From NCBI RefSeq assembly GCF_902729435.1, contig NZ_CACVCG010000112.1:1-64000 (forward strand): 64,000 bases of DNA, read 5' to 3'. Source of the stretch: Magnetospirillum sp. UT-4 (GTDB lineage Bacteria > Pseudomonadota > Alphaproteobacteria > Rhodospirillales > Magnetospirillaceae). A model generated the notes under the pieces. It was not told the origin of the DNA, made no database searches, and saw only the letters and a list, made by a program, of their open reading frames with translations. This document shows, piece after piece, positions 17,676 to 25,625 of this stretch; position 1 is the first letter of the stretch, and every line of letters starts with the position of its first letter. The translations under genes were made by a program, and so were the position numbers.

Positions 17676-18614
17676 CTAAGCCTCGGTCAACAGAAACTGA
17701 CGAATAAACGGAAAGATTTTTTCTGCCAGACTTTCCGAAAATTGCTCCGCCACCCCCATATCCGCAGGAAACTGGTGCCGGAACCAGGTCAGCTGGCGTT
17801 TCGCATAATTGCGGGTGGCCCGGGTGGCCCCGGCCACCGCCTCCTCCAGCGGGGTTTCGCCGGCCAGGAAAGCGGCCAGCTCCGGCACCCCCAGCGCCTT
17901 GCCGGCGGGCAGCGCCGGATCGAGGCCGAGGGCCATGAGATCGCGCACCTCGTCCAGCGCCCCGGTCTCGACCATGCGCCGGAAGCGGCCGTCGCAGGCG
18001 GCATAAAGTGCCTCCCGCCCGGGCAGCAGGGCGAGGCGGCACCAGCGCGCCGCCACCGCGCCCTCGGGCGGCTCGGCCTGCCACTCGGCCAGCGAGCGCC
18101 CGGTGGCCGCCAGCACCTCCCAGGCCCGCGCCAGGCGTTGGCTGTTGCCGGGATCGAGGCGCGCCGCCATCACCGGATCGCGCGCCGCCAATTCGGCATG
18201 GAAGGCGGCATTGCCCAGCTTGGCCAGACGGGCGCGGGATTCGGCGCGGATGGCGTCGGGGATCTCGGGCACCGGCGAGATGCCCGCCATCAGGGTGCGC
18301 AGGTACAGCCCGGTGCCGCCCACCACTACCGGCACAAGCCCGGCCGCCCACGCTGCCGCCATCTCGGCCGCCGCCAGGTCGCGCCAGCGCGCCGCCGAAC
18401 ACAGCTCGGACGGATGCAGCACGCCGTAGAGCCGGTGCGGCGCCGCCGCCTCGTCCTCGGGCGACGGCCGCGCCGTCAGCACGCGCAGCACCGAATAGAC
18501 CTGCATGGAATCGGCATTGATGACCACCCCGCCGAACTCACGGGCGATGGCCAGGGCAAGGCCCGACTTTCCGGAAGCGGTGGGGCCGGCGATGACGATG
18601 GCGGGGGAGGTCAT
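17676..18614 (-). CDS. miaA: tRNA dimethylallyltransferase
   Basis: 312 residues, normal for MiaA. The N-terminal P-loop is IAGPTASGKSGLALAIA and the substrate motif is NADSMQVYSVLRVLTARPS. VVGGTGLYLRTLMAGIS and the C-terminal YAKRQLTWFRHQ complete the family signature. It transfers the dimethylallyl group to A37 of tRNAs reading UNN codons. It begins 12 bp downstream of the hepT gene stop and is the first of the housekeeping genes after the toxin-antitoxin block. A GCGAGGGG/CCCCTCGC hairpin overlaps its stop codon (17651-17676). Confidence 0.97.
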   Translation of the reverse strand: MTSPAIVIAGPTASGKSGLALAIAREFGGVVINADSMQVYSVLRVLTARPSPEDEAAAPHRLYGVLHPSELCSAARWRDLAAAEMAAAWAAGLVPVVVGGTGLYLRTLMAGISPVPEIPDAIRAESRARLAKLGNAAFHAELAARDPVMAARLDPGNSQRLARAWEVLAATGRSLAEWQAEPPEGAVAARWCRLALLPGREALYAACDGRFRRMVETGALDEVRDLMALGLDPALPAGKALGVPELAAFLAGETPLEEAVAGATRATRNYAKRQLTWFRHQFPADMGVAEQFSESLAEKIFPFIRQFLLTEA

Positions 18615-18626
18615 GCCCGCTGGCGC

Positions 18627-18959
18627 CTATTCCTCGGCCAGCAGGGCGAGGACGTGCGTCTCCAGCGCAGGCATATCCTCTTCGATCACCTTCCATACCA
18701 ATGATGGGCGGATGTCCGTGTATTGGTGGATGAGGAAGTTCCGGAACGCCTTGATGTCGGCCCACGGAACCGCCCCGCAACTCCTGACTTCGGATGACAG
18801 GCGGCTGCCCGCTTCGCCGATGATCTCGAAGTTGCGGAAAACCGCATCCTGACACATGCGCGAGGCGAGAAAGGCGTCCTTGCCCGGTGCCGTATACTCG
18901 CGGATCGTCCTGATACAGTCCCGTATGTGCGAGAGATAGGTCCGGTCCCGCTCGTTCAC
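18627..18959 (-). CDS. hepT: HepT-like HEPN RNase toxin (first copy)
   Basis: 110 residues, all helical. The HEPN active-site motif RX4HXY is intact as RNFLIHQY. The family signature NFEIIGEAGSRLS and an N-terminal HIRDCIRTIREYT are typical of HepT (DUF86). HepT is an RNase that is silenced by MntA through AMPylation of the Tyr in the motif (type VII toxin-antitoxin). It overlaps the upstream mntA by 4 bp (ATGA). A second, diverged copy lies 666 bp away at 19293-19625. Confidence 0.87.
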   Translation of the reverse strand: MNERDRTYLSHIRDCIRTIREYTAPGKDAFLASRMCQDAVFRNFEIIGEAGSRLSSEVRSCGAVPWADIKAFRNFLIHQYTDIRPSLVWKVIEEDMPALETHVLALLAEE

Positions 18960-19249
18960 AGCGACCTCGCCTCGGCCAGGACACGATCGCGGATGAGGGC
19001 GTGGAGGCTGCCCTCATCGACCACATCGACTTTCCTGTCCAAGAGGAGCTGAACATCCCGCCAGAACCGGATCAGATCCATCAGGCTGCCGTCGTCGCCC
19101 ATGTCCACCAGCAGGTCGATGTCGCTGTCCGGCCCGTCCTCGCCGCGCGCCACCGAGCCGAACACCCGCACCCGGCCGGCGCCGTGCAGCGCCGCCAGGC
19201 GCAGGATGTCGTCGCGCTTCTCGTCGAGGATGCGTCGTGCGCTGCCCAT
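18956..19249 (-). CDS. mntA: MntA-like minimal nucleotidyltransferase antitoxin (first copy)
   Basis: 97 residues. The nucleotidyltransferase motif GSX10DXD is exact (GSVARGEDGPDSDID), after VRVFGSVARGE. MntA-type antitoxins add AMP to the HepT tyrosine. I chose the ATG at 19249 with GGAG 6 bp upstream, not the TTG at 19288 that is also open. The first 47 codons and the upstream 50 bp are virtually identical in DNA to the second copy at 19622-19915. The C-terminal half has diverged. Confidence 0.85.
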   Translation of the reverse strand: MGSARRILDEKRDDILRLAALHGAGRVRVFGSVARGEDGPDSDIDLLVDMGDDGSLMDLIRFWRDVQLLLDRKVDVVDEGSLHALIRDRVLAEARSL

Positions 19250-19302
19250 GGCCTTCTCCGTGTCCGAGGATAGCGCCGCCGATGGCAAAACGCTACGCGG
19301 CG
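19107..19302. repeat. 196 bp direct repeat, copy 1 (in mntA/hepT block)
   Basis: This segment is identical to 19773-19968 except for one base (T at 19294, C at 19960), with a period of exactly 666 bp. It covers the 5' half of mntA, its ribosome site and the last codons of the upstream hepT. Sequence outside it has diverged clearly, which points to recent gene conversion or a patchwork duplication. Confidence 0.93.
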
Positions 19303-19625
19303 TTCAGCAGACGCCTGACGCTTGCCTCCAGGTCCGGCAGATCACGCTCGACGACCCGCCAGACCAGTTCGAAATCGACCACGTCGTACTGGTGGGACAG
19401 CAGATTCCGGAACGCCTTGATCTGCGACCAGGCCACCGCCGTCCTGTCGCGAAACTCGATGGACAGGCGGCCGGCCGCCTCGCCGATGATCTCGAAATTG
19501 CGCACCGTGGCATCCCGGTGGAGCCGCGACGCCAGGAAGGCGTCCCTGCCCACCGCCGCGAAATCCTTGATGGCGTCGATGCAGTCGAGAATCTGGAGCA
19601 GGCAGACCCGGTCGCGGTCGGTCAT
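19293..19625 (-). CDS. HepT-like HEPN RNase toxin (second copy)
   Basis: 110 residues starting MTDRDRVCLLQILDCID. The RX4HXY motif is RNLLSHQY, and ATVRNFEIIGEAAGRLS matches the HepT signature. It is roughly half identical to the first HepT in the window, with a different N-terminus, which suggests a distinct cognate partner. It overlaps the upstream mntA copy by 4 bp. Its stop lies inside the 196 bp repeat. Confidence 0.86.
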   Translation of the reverse strand: MTDRDRVCLLQILDCIDAIKDFAAVGRDAFLASRLHRDATVRNFEIIGEAAGRLSIEFRDRTAVAWSQIKAFRNLLSHQYDVVDFELVWRVVERDLPDLEASVRRLLNAA

Positions 19626-19915
19626 AACGGTCGGGCTTCGGCCAGGACGGCATCGCGCAGGGTCGGGCTGATGCCGCCGTCGCTGACCACGTCCACCTTG
19701 CATCCAACCAGGTCCTGCACCGCCTGCCAGAACCCGATCAGATCGAGCAGGCTGCGATCGTCGTCCATGTGGACCAGCAGGTCGATGTCGCTGTCCGGCC
19801 CGTCCTCGCCGCGCGCCACCGAGCCGAACACCCGCACCCGGCCGGCGCCGTGCAGCGCCGCCAGGCGCAGGATGTCGTCGCGCTTCTCGTCGAGGATGCG
19901 TCGTGCGCTGCCCAT
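19622..19915 (-). CDS. MntA-like minimal nucleotidyltransferase antitoxin (second copy)
   Basis: 97 residues. The first 47 residues are the same as the other copy, including GSVARGEDGPDSDID. The rest (VHMDDDRSLLDLIGFWQAVQDL and VDVVSDGG) differs. The ATG at 19915 has GGAG 6 bp upstream. The C-terminal half probably sets HepT specificity; that is inference from where the two copies diverge. It is the first gene of the four-gene mntA-hepT-mntA-hepT block, 60 bp after the DUF1015 gene. Confidence 0.84.
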   Translation of the reverse strand: MGSARRILDEKRDDILRLAALHGAGRVRVFGSVARGEDGPDSDIDLLVHMDDDRSLLDLIGFWQAVQDLVGCKVDVVSDGGISPTLRDAVLAEARPL

Positions 19916-19968
19916 GGCCTTCTCCGTGTCCGAGGATAGCGCCGCCGATGGCAAAACGCCACGCGGCG
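19773..19968. repeat. 196 bp direct repeat, copy 2 (in mntA/hepT block)
   Basis: Partner of 19107-19302 with one mismatch. Its outer 12 bp (GC-rich, 19957-19968) correspond to the 3' end of hepT in the other copy, although here no hepT lies upstream. This looks like the remnant of a further module that once lay between here and the DUF1015 gene. Confidence 0.9.
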
Positions 19969-19975
19969 CTCGCCC

Positions 19976-21205
19976 TCACCCCAGCGGATAGCTGACCAGG
20001 CCGTCGGCCAGCTTGGGCTCGAACCAGGTGGATTTGGGCGGCATCACCTGGCCGGCCTCGGCCACCGCCACCAGGTCCTCCATCTGGGTCGGGTAGACGG
20101 CGAAGGCCACCGCCATCTCGCCCGAATTGACCCGCTTCTCCAGTTCGGCCATGCCGCGGCGGCCGCCGACGAAGTCGATGCGCTTGTCCTTCCTGAGATC
20201 GGCGATGCCCAGCACCGGGGTCAGCAGGCGGTCGGACAGCAGCGACACGTCGAGCCGCGCCACCGGGTCGGCGGGAGCCGGGTTCTTCACGTCCAGGCGA
20301 TACCACTGGCCCTTGAGGTACATGCCGAAGCTGCGCGGCGCCTCGGGCTTGGCGATGGCGTCCACCGCGACCACCTCGAACTCGGCCGCGAGGGCGGCCA
20401 GGAACTGCTCGCGGCTGAGGCCGTTCAGGTCGCGGACCACGCGGTTGTAGTCGAGGATCTTCATCTCGTGGATGGGGAAGGTCACCACCAGGAAGGATTC
20501 ATGGGAATCGCCCTTGGCCTTGCCGCGGCGCATGGCGGCGACGCGGGAGGCGGCGGCCGAGCGGTGGTGGCCGTCGGCGATGTAGAGCGCCGGCATGGCT
20601 TCGAACGCCGCGACCACGATGTCGATCAGCACGTCGTCGTCCATCACCCACAGGGTATGCTCGATGCCGTCGGCGGCGGTGACGCTGTAGGCCGGCGGGC
20701 AGGCGGTGGTGGCGATGATGGCGGCGTCCACCTCGGGATCATTGCGGTGGGCCAGCAGCACTGGGCCGGTCTGGGCGTTGCAGGCGTCGATCTGGCGGAC
20801 GCGGTCGTCCTCCTTGTCGGGACGGGTGAATTCGTGCTTGCGGATGCGGTTCTCGTCATAGGCCGCCACCGAGCCGCCGCCCACCAGGCCGGTCTGGATG
20901 TGGTCGCCCATCTTGATGCGGTAGACGTAGAAGCAGGGAATGTCGTCGCGCTTCAGCACCCCGGCCTTGACCATCGCGTCCAGGTTCTCGCGCGCCTTGG
21001 CGTAGACCTTGGCGTCGTAGATGTCGATGGCCGGGTCGAGGTCGATCTCCGGCTTCGAGATGTGCAGGAAGCTCCAGCGCTTGCCTTCAGCCAGCACCCG
21101 CGCCTCGTCCGAGGACAGCACGTCATAGGGCGGCGCCGCCACCTCGGCGGCATGCTCGGGGTTGGGGCGAAGACCGGCGAACGGGCGAAGCAGCGGCACG
21201 GGCAC
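19976..21205 (-). CDS. DUF1015 family protein
   Basis: About 409 residues. Conserved DUF1015 features are LRPFAGLRPNPE and AAPPYDVLSSDEAR at the N-terminus, FLHISKPEIDL, the motif ALYIADGHHRSAAASRVA in the middle, and MPPKSTWFEPKLADGLVSYPL at the C-terminus. The HHRS motif is reminiscent of ParB-type nucleotide-binding sites, but the family has no assigned function. The start is taken as the GTG at 21205 (MPVPLLRPFAG) with GGAGG 7 bp upstream; the frame is open from a TTG at 21235. Confidence 0.85.
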   Translation of the reverse strand: MPVPLLRPFAGLRPNPEHAAEVAAPPYDVLSSDEARVLAEGKRWSFLHISKPEIDLDPAIDIYDAKVYAKARENLDAMVKAGVLKRDDIPCFYVYRIKMGDHIQTGLVGGGSVAAYDENRIRKHEFTRPDKEDDRVRQIDACNAQTGPVLLAHRNDPEVDAAIIATTACPPAYSVTAADGIEHTLWVMDDDVLIDIVVAAFEAMPALYIADGHHRSAAASRVAAMRRGKAKGDSHESFLVVTFPIHEMKILDYNRVVRDLNGLSREQFLAALAAEFEVVAVDAIAKPEAPRSFGMYLKGQWYRLDVKNPAPADPVARLDVSLLSDRLLTPVLGIADLRKDKRIDFVGGRRGMAELEKRVNSGEMAVAFAVYPTQMEDLVAVAEAGQVMPPKSTWFEPKLADGLVSYPLG

Positions 21206-21252
21206 GGGCGAACCTCCGGCGGGACGTTGGGGCAAGGTCTCTCAAATGTGCT

Positions 21253-21275
21253 CCCCTCCCCTTGACGGGGAGGGG
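21253..21275. repeat. Family C GC-rich hairpin (copy 1)
   Basis: CCCCTCCCC (21253-21261) and GGGGAGGGG (21267-21275) form a 9 bp stem with a 5 nt loop in the gap between ugd and the DUF1015 gene. The same arms recur at 24861-24883, and similar arms at 21333-21355. Confidence 0.8.
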
Positions 21276-21332
21276 TAGGGGGCGGGGTGGAGTCGCACAC
21301 TCTGGCGCCGACGCGGTTCCCCCCCACCCCAA

Positions 21333-21355
21333 CCCTCCCCCACAAGGGGGGAGGG
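21333..21355. repeat. Family C GC-rich hairpin (copy 2)
   Basis: CCCTCCCCC (21333-21341), loop ACAA, then GGGGGGAGGG (21346-21355). It lies just past the ugd stop codon on the minus strand and may terminate the galU-ugd transcript, although no T tract follows. Confidence 0.7.
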
Positions 21356-21364
21356 GGGGGGAAT

Positions 21365-22669
21365 TCAGGGCCGTCCGATGCTGGTATAGGCGAAGCCGGC
21401 CTCGCGCATTTCGGCCGGGTCCCACACGTTGCGCAGGTCGATCACCACCGGGGCCTTCAGCAGCTCCTTGACCCGCGACAGGTCCAGGGCGCGGAACTCG
21501 TTCCATTCGGTGACCAGCACCAGGCAGTCGGCGCCGGCCATGGTGGCGTAGGCGTCGTCGCAATAGGTGATGTCGGTGAGCAGCTTCTTCGCCTCCTCGG
21601 TCCCTTCGGGGTCGAAGGCGCGCACCGCCGCCCCGGCCTTGACCAGGGCCGGCACGATGTCGAGCGAGGGCGAATCGCGCATGTCGTCGGTGTTGGGCTT
21701 GAAGGTCAGGCCCAGCACCGCCACCGTCTTGCCCTTGACCGAGCCGCCGCAGGCGGCGACCACGCGCTCGGCCATGGCCTTCTTGCGCTTGTCGTTGACG
21801 TCGACCACGGTCTCGATGATGCGCAGCGGCGCGTCGTAGTCGCGGGCGGTCTTGACCAGGGCCAGGGTGTCCTTGGGGAAGCACGAGCCGCCGTAGCCCG
21901 GCCCGGGATGCAGGAACTTCTTGCCGATACGGCCGTCCAGGCCGATGCCCTTGGCGACGTCGTGGACGTCGGCGCCCACCTTCTCGCACAGATCGGCGAT
22001 CTCGTTGATGAAGGTGATCTTGGTCGCCAGGAAGGTGTTGCCGGCGTACTTGATCAACTCCGAGGTGCGGCGGCTGGTGAAGACGATGGGCGTCTCGATC
22101 AGGTACAGCACGCGGTAGAGCTGCTTCATCACCGCCCGGGCCTTGTCGGACTCGGTGCCGATGACGACGCGGTCGGGCCGCATGAAGTCGTTGATGGCCG
22201 AACCCTCGCGCAGGAATTCGGGGTTCGAGACCACGTCGAACTCGGCGTCGGGGCGGCGCTTGCGGATGATCGCCTCGACCTCGTCGCCGGTGCCCACCGG
22301 CACGGTGGACTTGTTGACGATGACGGTGTAGCCGTCCAGCGCGTCGGCGATCTCCTCGGCGGCGGCATAGACGTAGGACAGGTCGGCGTGGCCGTCGCCG
22401 CGCCGCGACGGCGTGCCGACCGCGATGAACACCGCGTCGGCCTGCTTGACCGCCGCCTTGAGGTCGGTGGTGAAGGTCAGCCGCCCGGCCTTGACGTTGT
22501 CGGCCACCATCTGATCCAGGCCCGGCTCGTAGATGGGCATGATGTTCCGGTGCAGCCGCTCGATCTTGCCGGTGTCGTTGTCGACGCAGGTGACGTTGAT
22601 GCCGAACTCGGAAAAACAGGTTCCCGACACCAGGCCGACATAGCCGGTGCCGATCATGGCGATACGCAT
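21365..22669 (-). CDS. ugd: UDP-glucose 6-dehydrogenase
   Basis: 434 residues, typical for bacterial UGD. The N-terminal NAD-binding motif MIGTGYVGLVSG and the catalytic Cys motif PGYGGSCFPKDT are intact. The substrate and dimerisation region has NPEFLREGSAINDFM and LIKYAGNTFLATKITFINE. It oxidises UDP-glucose to UDP-glucuronate for polysaccharide synthesis. It begins 17 bp after galU, which makes its substrate, so the two form a pathway operon. Confidence 0.97.
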   Translation of the reverse strand: MRIAMIGTGYVGLVSGTCFSEFGINVTCVDNDTGKIERLHRNIMPIYEPGLDQMVADNVKAGRLTFTTDLKAAVKQADAVFIAVGTPSRRGDGHADLSYVYAAAEEIADALDGYTVIVNKSTVPVGTGDEVEAIIRKRRPDAEFDVVSNPEFLREGSAINDFMRPDRVVIGTESDKARAVMKQLYRVLYLIETPIVFTSRRTSELIKYAGNTFLATKITFINEIADLCEKVGADVHDVAKGIGLDGRIGKKFLHPGPGYGGSCFPKDTLALVKTARDYDAPLRIIETVVDVNDKRKKAMAERVVAACGGSVKGKTVAVLGLTFKPNTDDMRDSPSLDIVPALVKAGAAVRAFDPEGTEEAKKLLTDITYCDDAYATMAGADCLVLVTEWNEFRALDLSRVKELLKAPVVIDLRNVWDPAEMREAGFAYTSIGRP

Positions 22670-22686
22670 GACTCGCTATCCCCTAT

Positions 22687-23559
22687 TCAGAAACTGAACT
22701 GCTTCAAGGCCTCGCGCACCGAGGCGCCGATGTCGTCGCGCTCCAGCGCGAAGGCGAGGTTGGCTTCCAGCCAGCCCACCTTGTCGCCGCAATCGAAGCG
22801 CTTGCCCTCGAAACGCAGGCCGTGGAACGGCACCATGCCGATGGTCTGGCTGATGGCGTCGGTCAGCTGAATCTCGCCGCCGGCACCCTTCTCCTGCCGG
22901 TCCAGCACCTCGAACACCGCCGGATGCAGGATGTAGCGGCCGATGATCGACAGGGTCGAGGGCGCCACCGCCGGCTCGGGCTTCTCGACCAGGCCCTGGG
23001 CCTTGGCGATGCGGCCGTTGTCGAATTCCACGTCGAGGATGCCGTAGCGCTTGGTGTGCTCGCGCGGGACGTCCGAGACCGCCACCACGTGGCCGCCGAC
23101 CTCGGTGTGGACCGCCGCCATCTGCTTCAGGCAGGGGGTCTTGGCCAGGATCAGATCGTCGGGCAGCAGCACCGCGAAGGGCTCGTCCTCGACCAGGTCG
23201 CGGGCGCACCACACGGCATGGCCCAGGCCCATGGGCTCCTGCTGGCGGGTGTAGCTGATCTGGCCGGACTTGGGCATCCAGCTGGTCACCGCCTCGACCA
23301 GGTCGAGCTTGCCGCGCTCCTTCAGGGTGCGCTCCAGCTCGGGGTTGTGGTCGAAATGGTCCTCGAGTGCGTTCTTGCCGCGGCCGGTGACGAAGATGAA
23401 ATGCTCGATTCCGGCGGCCGCGGCCTCTTCCACCGCGTACTGGATCAGCGGCTTGTCCACCACCGGCAGCATCTCCTTGGGCATCGCCTTGGTGGCGGGC
23501 AGGAAGCGGGTACCCATGCCACCGACCGGGAACACGGCCTTGCGCACGCGACGAGCCAT
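22687..23559 (-). CDS. galU: UTP-glucose-1-phosphate uridylyltransferase
   Basis: 290 residues. The nucleotidyltransferase signature is VFPVGGMGTRFLPATKAMPKEMLPV-like (kept here as the GGMGTRFLPA core), followed by KPLIQYAVEEA, GLGHAVWCARDLV and the sugar-binding VEKPEPAVAPS. It makes UDP-glucose. The start at 23559 (MARRVRKAV) has AAGGAG 6 bp upstream; an ATG five codons earlier precedes that ribosome site. It is the first gene of galU-ugd. Confidence 0.97.
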   Translation of the reverse strand: MARRVRKAVFPVGGMGTRFLPATKAMPKEMLPVVDKPLIQYAVEEAAAAGIEHFIFVTGRGKNALEDHFDHNPELERTLKERGKLDLVEAVTSWMPKSGQISYTRQQEPMGLGHAVWCARDLVEDEPFAVLLPDDLILAKTPCLKQMAAVHTEVGGHVVAVSDVPREHTKRYGILDVEFDNGRIAKAQGLVEKPEPAVAPSTLSIIGRYILHPAVFEVLDRQEKGAGGEIQLTDAISQTIGMVPFHGLRFEGKRFDCGDKVGWLEANLAFALERDDIGASVREALKQFSF

Positions 23560-23713
23560 CGGGAACTCCTTCATTAAGGTTTCGCCGGCGGGCGGACCTG
23601 GGGGCGGGACCGCGCCGGGCCGGACGCCGCATGTTGTGCCACGCCCGCGCGCCCGACGCAACGGGGGCGAGGAACGTCACGAAAGGGTCAAGGGGAGAAG
23701 GTGTCCGGCGTCA

Positions 23714-24442
23714 TCACCCCCCCAGCAGCACGTCGCGGGCCTGGTTGATGCGGCTGGCGATCCAGGTGGAGCCGCCGTGATCGGGGTGATTGGCCAGCAT
23801 CAACCGGCGGTGGGCGGCCTTGATCTCGTCGTCGCCGGCGCCGGGGCCGACGCCCAGGATGTCGCGCGCCTCCTCGGGGGTCATGGCCGACCCGGGCGGT
23901 GGCGGCTCGGCCGCGTTCCCCACTCCCGCCGTGTCGCGCCAATCCGGCCACGTGCGGTCGGCCCAGGATTCGAAGACCTGGACCGAATCGGCATCGGCCT
24001 GGATGTGGCGCCACAGCTCCATCGCCTCGTCCAGGCTGAGCGAGGACAGCCGGCGGCCGCGCCACTTGCCCTCCAGCACCTCGCCGTCGAGGCGGCCGCT
24101 GTCGTGGTCCAGCTCCATGGCCAGGAAGCGGGTCGCCACCCGGCTGGTGCCGCCGCCCTGGGCCTGGCCGCCGCCCATGCGGATACCCAATTGCCGCAGC
24201 ATCCGCCACAGCCCGTGCAGCCGCATGGCCCGGATGATCCACGGCGCCAGGCCGGCGGCGACGGCGAACAGGCCGGCCAGCTTGCCGGTCAGCACCAGCC
24301 ACGCCCCCAGCACCACCAGCCCGCCCAGTCCCAGCCATCGCATGGCGCGGGCGGCGGTGCCGGGGCGGGTGCGGGCGAACCAGTCGGCGACCAGCCACAG
24401 GGCGACCAGAAACCCGACGATGAACAGAATCTGCGGCAGCAT
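23714..24442 (-). CDS. Membrane-anchored protein with C-terminal J domain
   Basis: 242 residues. The N-terminus has about three hydrophobic helices (about 4-20, 33-50 and 54-70). A central segment with DHDSGRLDGEVLEGKWRGR and SLSLDEAMELW follows. The C-terminal J domain (about 188-240) contains TPEEARDILGVGPGAGDDEIK and the HPD triad in NHPDHGG. It is a DnaJ-type co-chaperone that would recruit DnaK to the inner membrane, like Tim14/DjlA-type proteins but with a reversed order relative to DnaJ. Its client is unknown. It diverges from the CDGSH gene. Confidence 0.82.
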   Translation of the reverse strand: MLPQILFIVGFLVALWLVADWFARTRPGTAARAMRWLGLGGLVVLGAWLVLTGKLAGLFAVAAGLAPWIIRAMRLHGLWRMLRQLGIRMGGGQAQGGGTSRVATRFLAMELDHDSGRLDGEVLEGKWRGRRLSSLSLDEAMELWRHIQADADSVQVFESWADRTWPDWRDTAGVGNAAEPPPPGSAMTPEEARDILGVGPGAGDDEIKAAHRRLMLANHPDHGGSTWIASRINQARDVLLGG

Positions 24443-24543
24443 GGCCCCAATATAATCCGCTTCGCGGCCGGCGTCTGGATTTCGCGCGCAAGACGTCCCA
24501 TCTTCCGGGTGCGCGTTCCGCGCAAAGGCAGGGAGGGGAAACC

Positions 24544-24780
24544 ATGGATCCGGTGATCGCGGGCAAAGAGCCCATCGAGGTCGAGGTCGAGGAAGGCAAG
24601 ACCTATTTCTGGTGCACCTGCGGCCGCAGCGCCCGCCAGCCGTTCTGCGACGGCGCCCACAAGGGCAGCGACATGGCGCCCAAATCCTTCAAGGCGGAGA
24701 CCAGCGGCACCGTCTGGCTGTGCGCCTGCAAGCGCACGCGCGAACAGCCGTTCTGCGACGGCAGCCACGAAGCTTTGTAG
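24544..24780 (+). CDS. Double CDGSH-type iron-sulfur protein
   Basis: 78 residues. Two CDGSH motifs of the C-X-C-X2-(S/T)-X3-P-X-C-D-G-(S/A/T)-H type are visible: CTCGRSARQPFCDGAH and CACKRTREQPFCDGSH. Each should bind a 2Fe-2S cluster with three Cys and one His. Bacterial tandem CDGSH proteins are soluble redox or cluster-transfer factors; the partner is not known. GGGAGGGG lies 5 bp upstream of the ATG. The C-terminal HEAL ends immediately before a GC-rich inverted repeat. Confidence 0.93.
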   Translation: MDPVIAGKEPIEVEVEEGKTYFWCTCGRSARQPFCDGAHKGSDMAPKSFKAETSGTVWLCACKRTREQPFCDGSHEAL

Positions 24781-24848
24781 CTCCCTCCCCCCTTGCGGGC
24801 GAAGCCCGCCGTACAACAATGCCTGCTTCGCACGCGGGGGAGGGGAGC
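24781..24848. repeat. Family C-like nested inverted repeat after the CDGSH gene
   Basis: The outer arms CTCCCTCCCC and GGGGGAGGGGAG enclose an inner GCGGGC-GAA-GCCCGC hairpin. It directly abuts the CDGSH stop codon and probably ends that transcript. Confidence 0.65.
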
Positions 24849-24860
24849 AAGGTGTGAAGA

Positions 24861-24883
24861 CCCCTCCCCATCAAGGGGAGGGG
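24861..24883. repeat. Family C hairpin overlapping the VWA gene 3' end
   Basis: CCCCTCCCC (24861-24869), loop ATCAA, GGGGAGGGG (24875-24883). The right arm encodes the last residues (LPSP and the stop) of the VWA protein on the minus strand, so the repeat supplies its C-terminus. Confidence 0.8.
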
Positions 24884-25572
24884 AGTTGCGTGGTCAGGCG
24901 CAGGGCCATGCCGCCGGCCGTCCTGGCGTGGTCGGCCAGGGCCTTGCGGCCGCCGGCGGCGAACACCGCCACCGCCTTCAACAGCTCGCGCAATTGCCCC
25001 GGCGCCGAGGCGTCGAAGGCGCAGGCGGCCCCGCCCGACAGCTTGGCGATCTGGCGGAAGGCGCGCTCGGCCACCTCGTCGCGGCCCTCGTGGAACAGGA
25101 AGGCCGGCACCCCCAGCAGCCCCAGTTCGCCGGCCAGCCGGCACAGGGTGTCGACGTTCTCCTCCATGCAGTCGCCGACGAAGACCAGGGCGTGGACCTT
25201 GGCCTTGGCGGTCTCGGCGGCGACGTGCTTGAGCACCTTGGCGATCTGGGTCTCGCCGCCGATGCAGGCGACCCGGCGCAGCTGGCCCAGCAGCTTGTCG
25301 GGGTCCGAGGTCCATGGCCCTGCCTTGCATTCGCCCATGCCGCGGTAGAACACCAATTGGATGTCGAGCCCGCCCACCAAAGCTGCCGATTGGAACATGT
25401 CGGCGTGGATGGCCTGGGCCTGGCGCCAGGTGCCTTCGCGGCTGGCGGTGGCGTCCAGCGCGAAGATCAGGCGGCCGCGGCCGGCGCGCGACACCGGCGG
25501 GGTGGCGGCCACCTTGGTCAGGAAGGCATCGATCTCGGCGCGCCCCGGGGACGCGGGAAGCTTGTCGGCCAT
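24871..25572 (-). CDS. VWA-domain-like protein of unknown function
   Basis: About 233 residues. The centre has the von Willebrand A layout: FALDATASREGTW at about 35 (a D-x-T/S-x-S variant of the metal site), LVFVGDCMEEN, and alternating strands and helices to the end. It resembles VWA proteins in many Rhodospirillales annotated only as hypothetical. The start is uncertain: ATGs at 25572 and 25584 are both possible and neither has a good ribosome site. It diverges from the NDUFS4-like gene 54 bp away. Its last residues are encoded by a GC-rich repeat. Confidence 0.75.
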   Translation of the reverse strand: MADKLPASPGRAEIDAFLTKVAATPPVSRAGRGRLIFALDATASREGTWRQAQAIHADMFQSAALVGGLDIQLVFYRGMGECKAGPWTSDPDKLLGQLRRVACIGGETQIAKVLKHVAAETAKAKVHALVFVGDCMEENVDTLCRLAGELGLLGVPAFLFHEGRDEVAERAFRQIAKLSGGAACAFDASAPGQLRELLKAVAVFAAGGRKALADHARTAGGMALRLTTQLPSP

Positions 25573-25625
25573 GACCGACAACATAGGTCGGCGGCGGCCT
25601 TGGCGCCAGTGCCGGCGATCCCCAC

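Noticed and set aside
17651-17676. GCGAGGGG/CCCCTCGC hairpin as a terminator of miaA
   Set aside because: It overlaps the stop codon and no T tract follows; it could equally be a family C repeat fragment.
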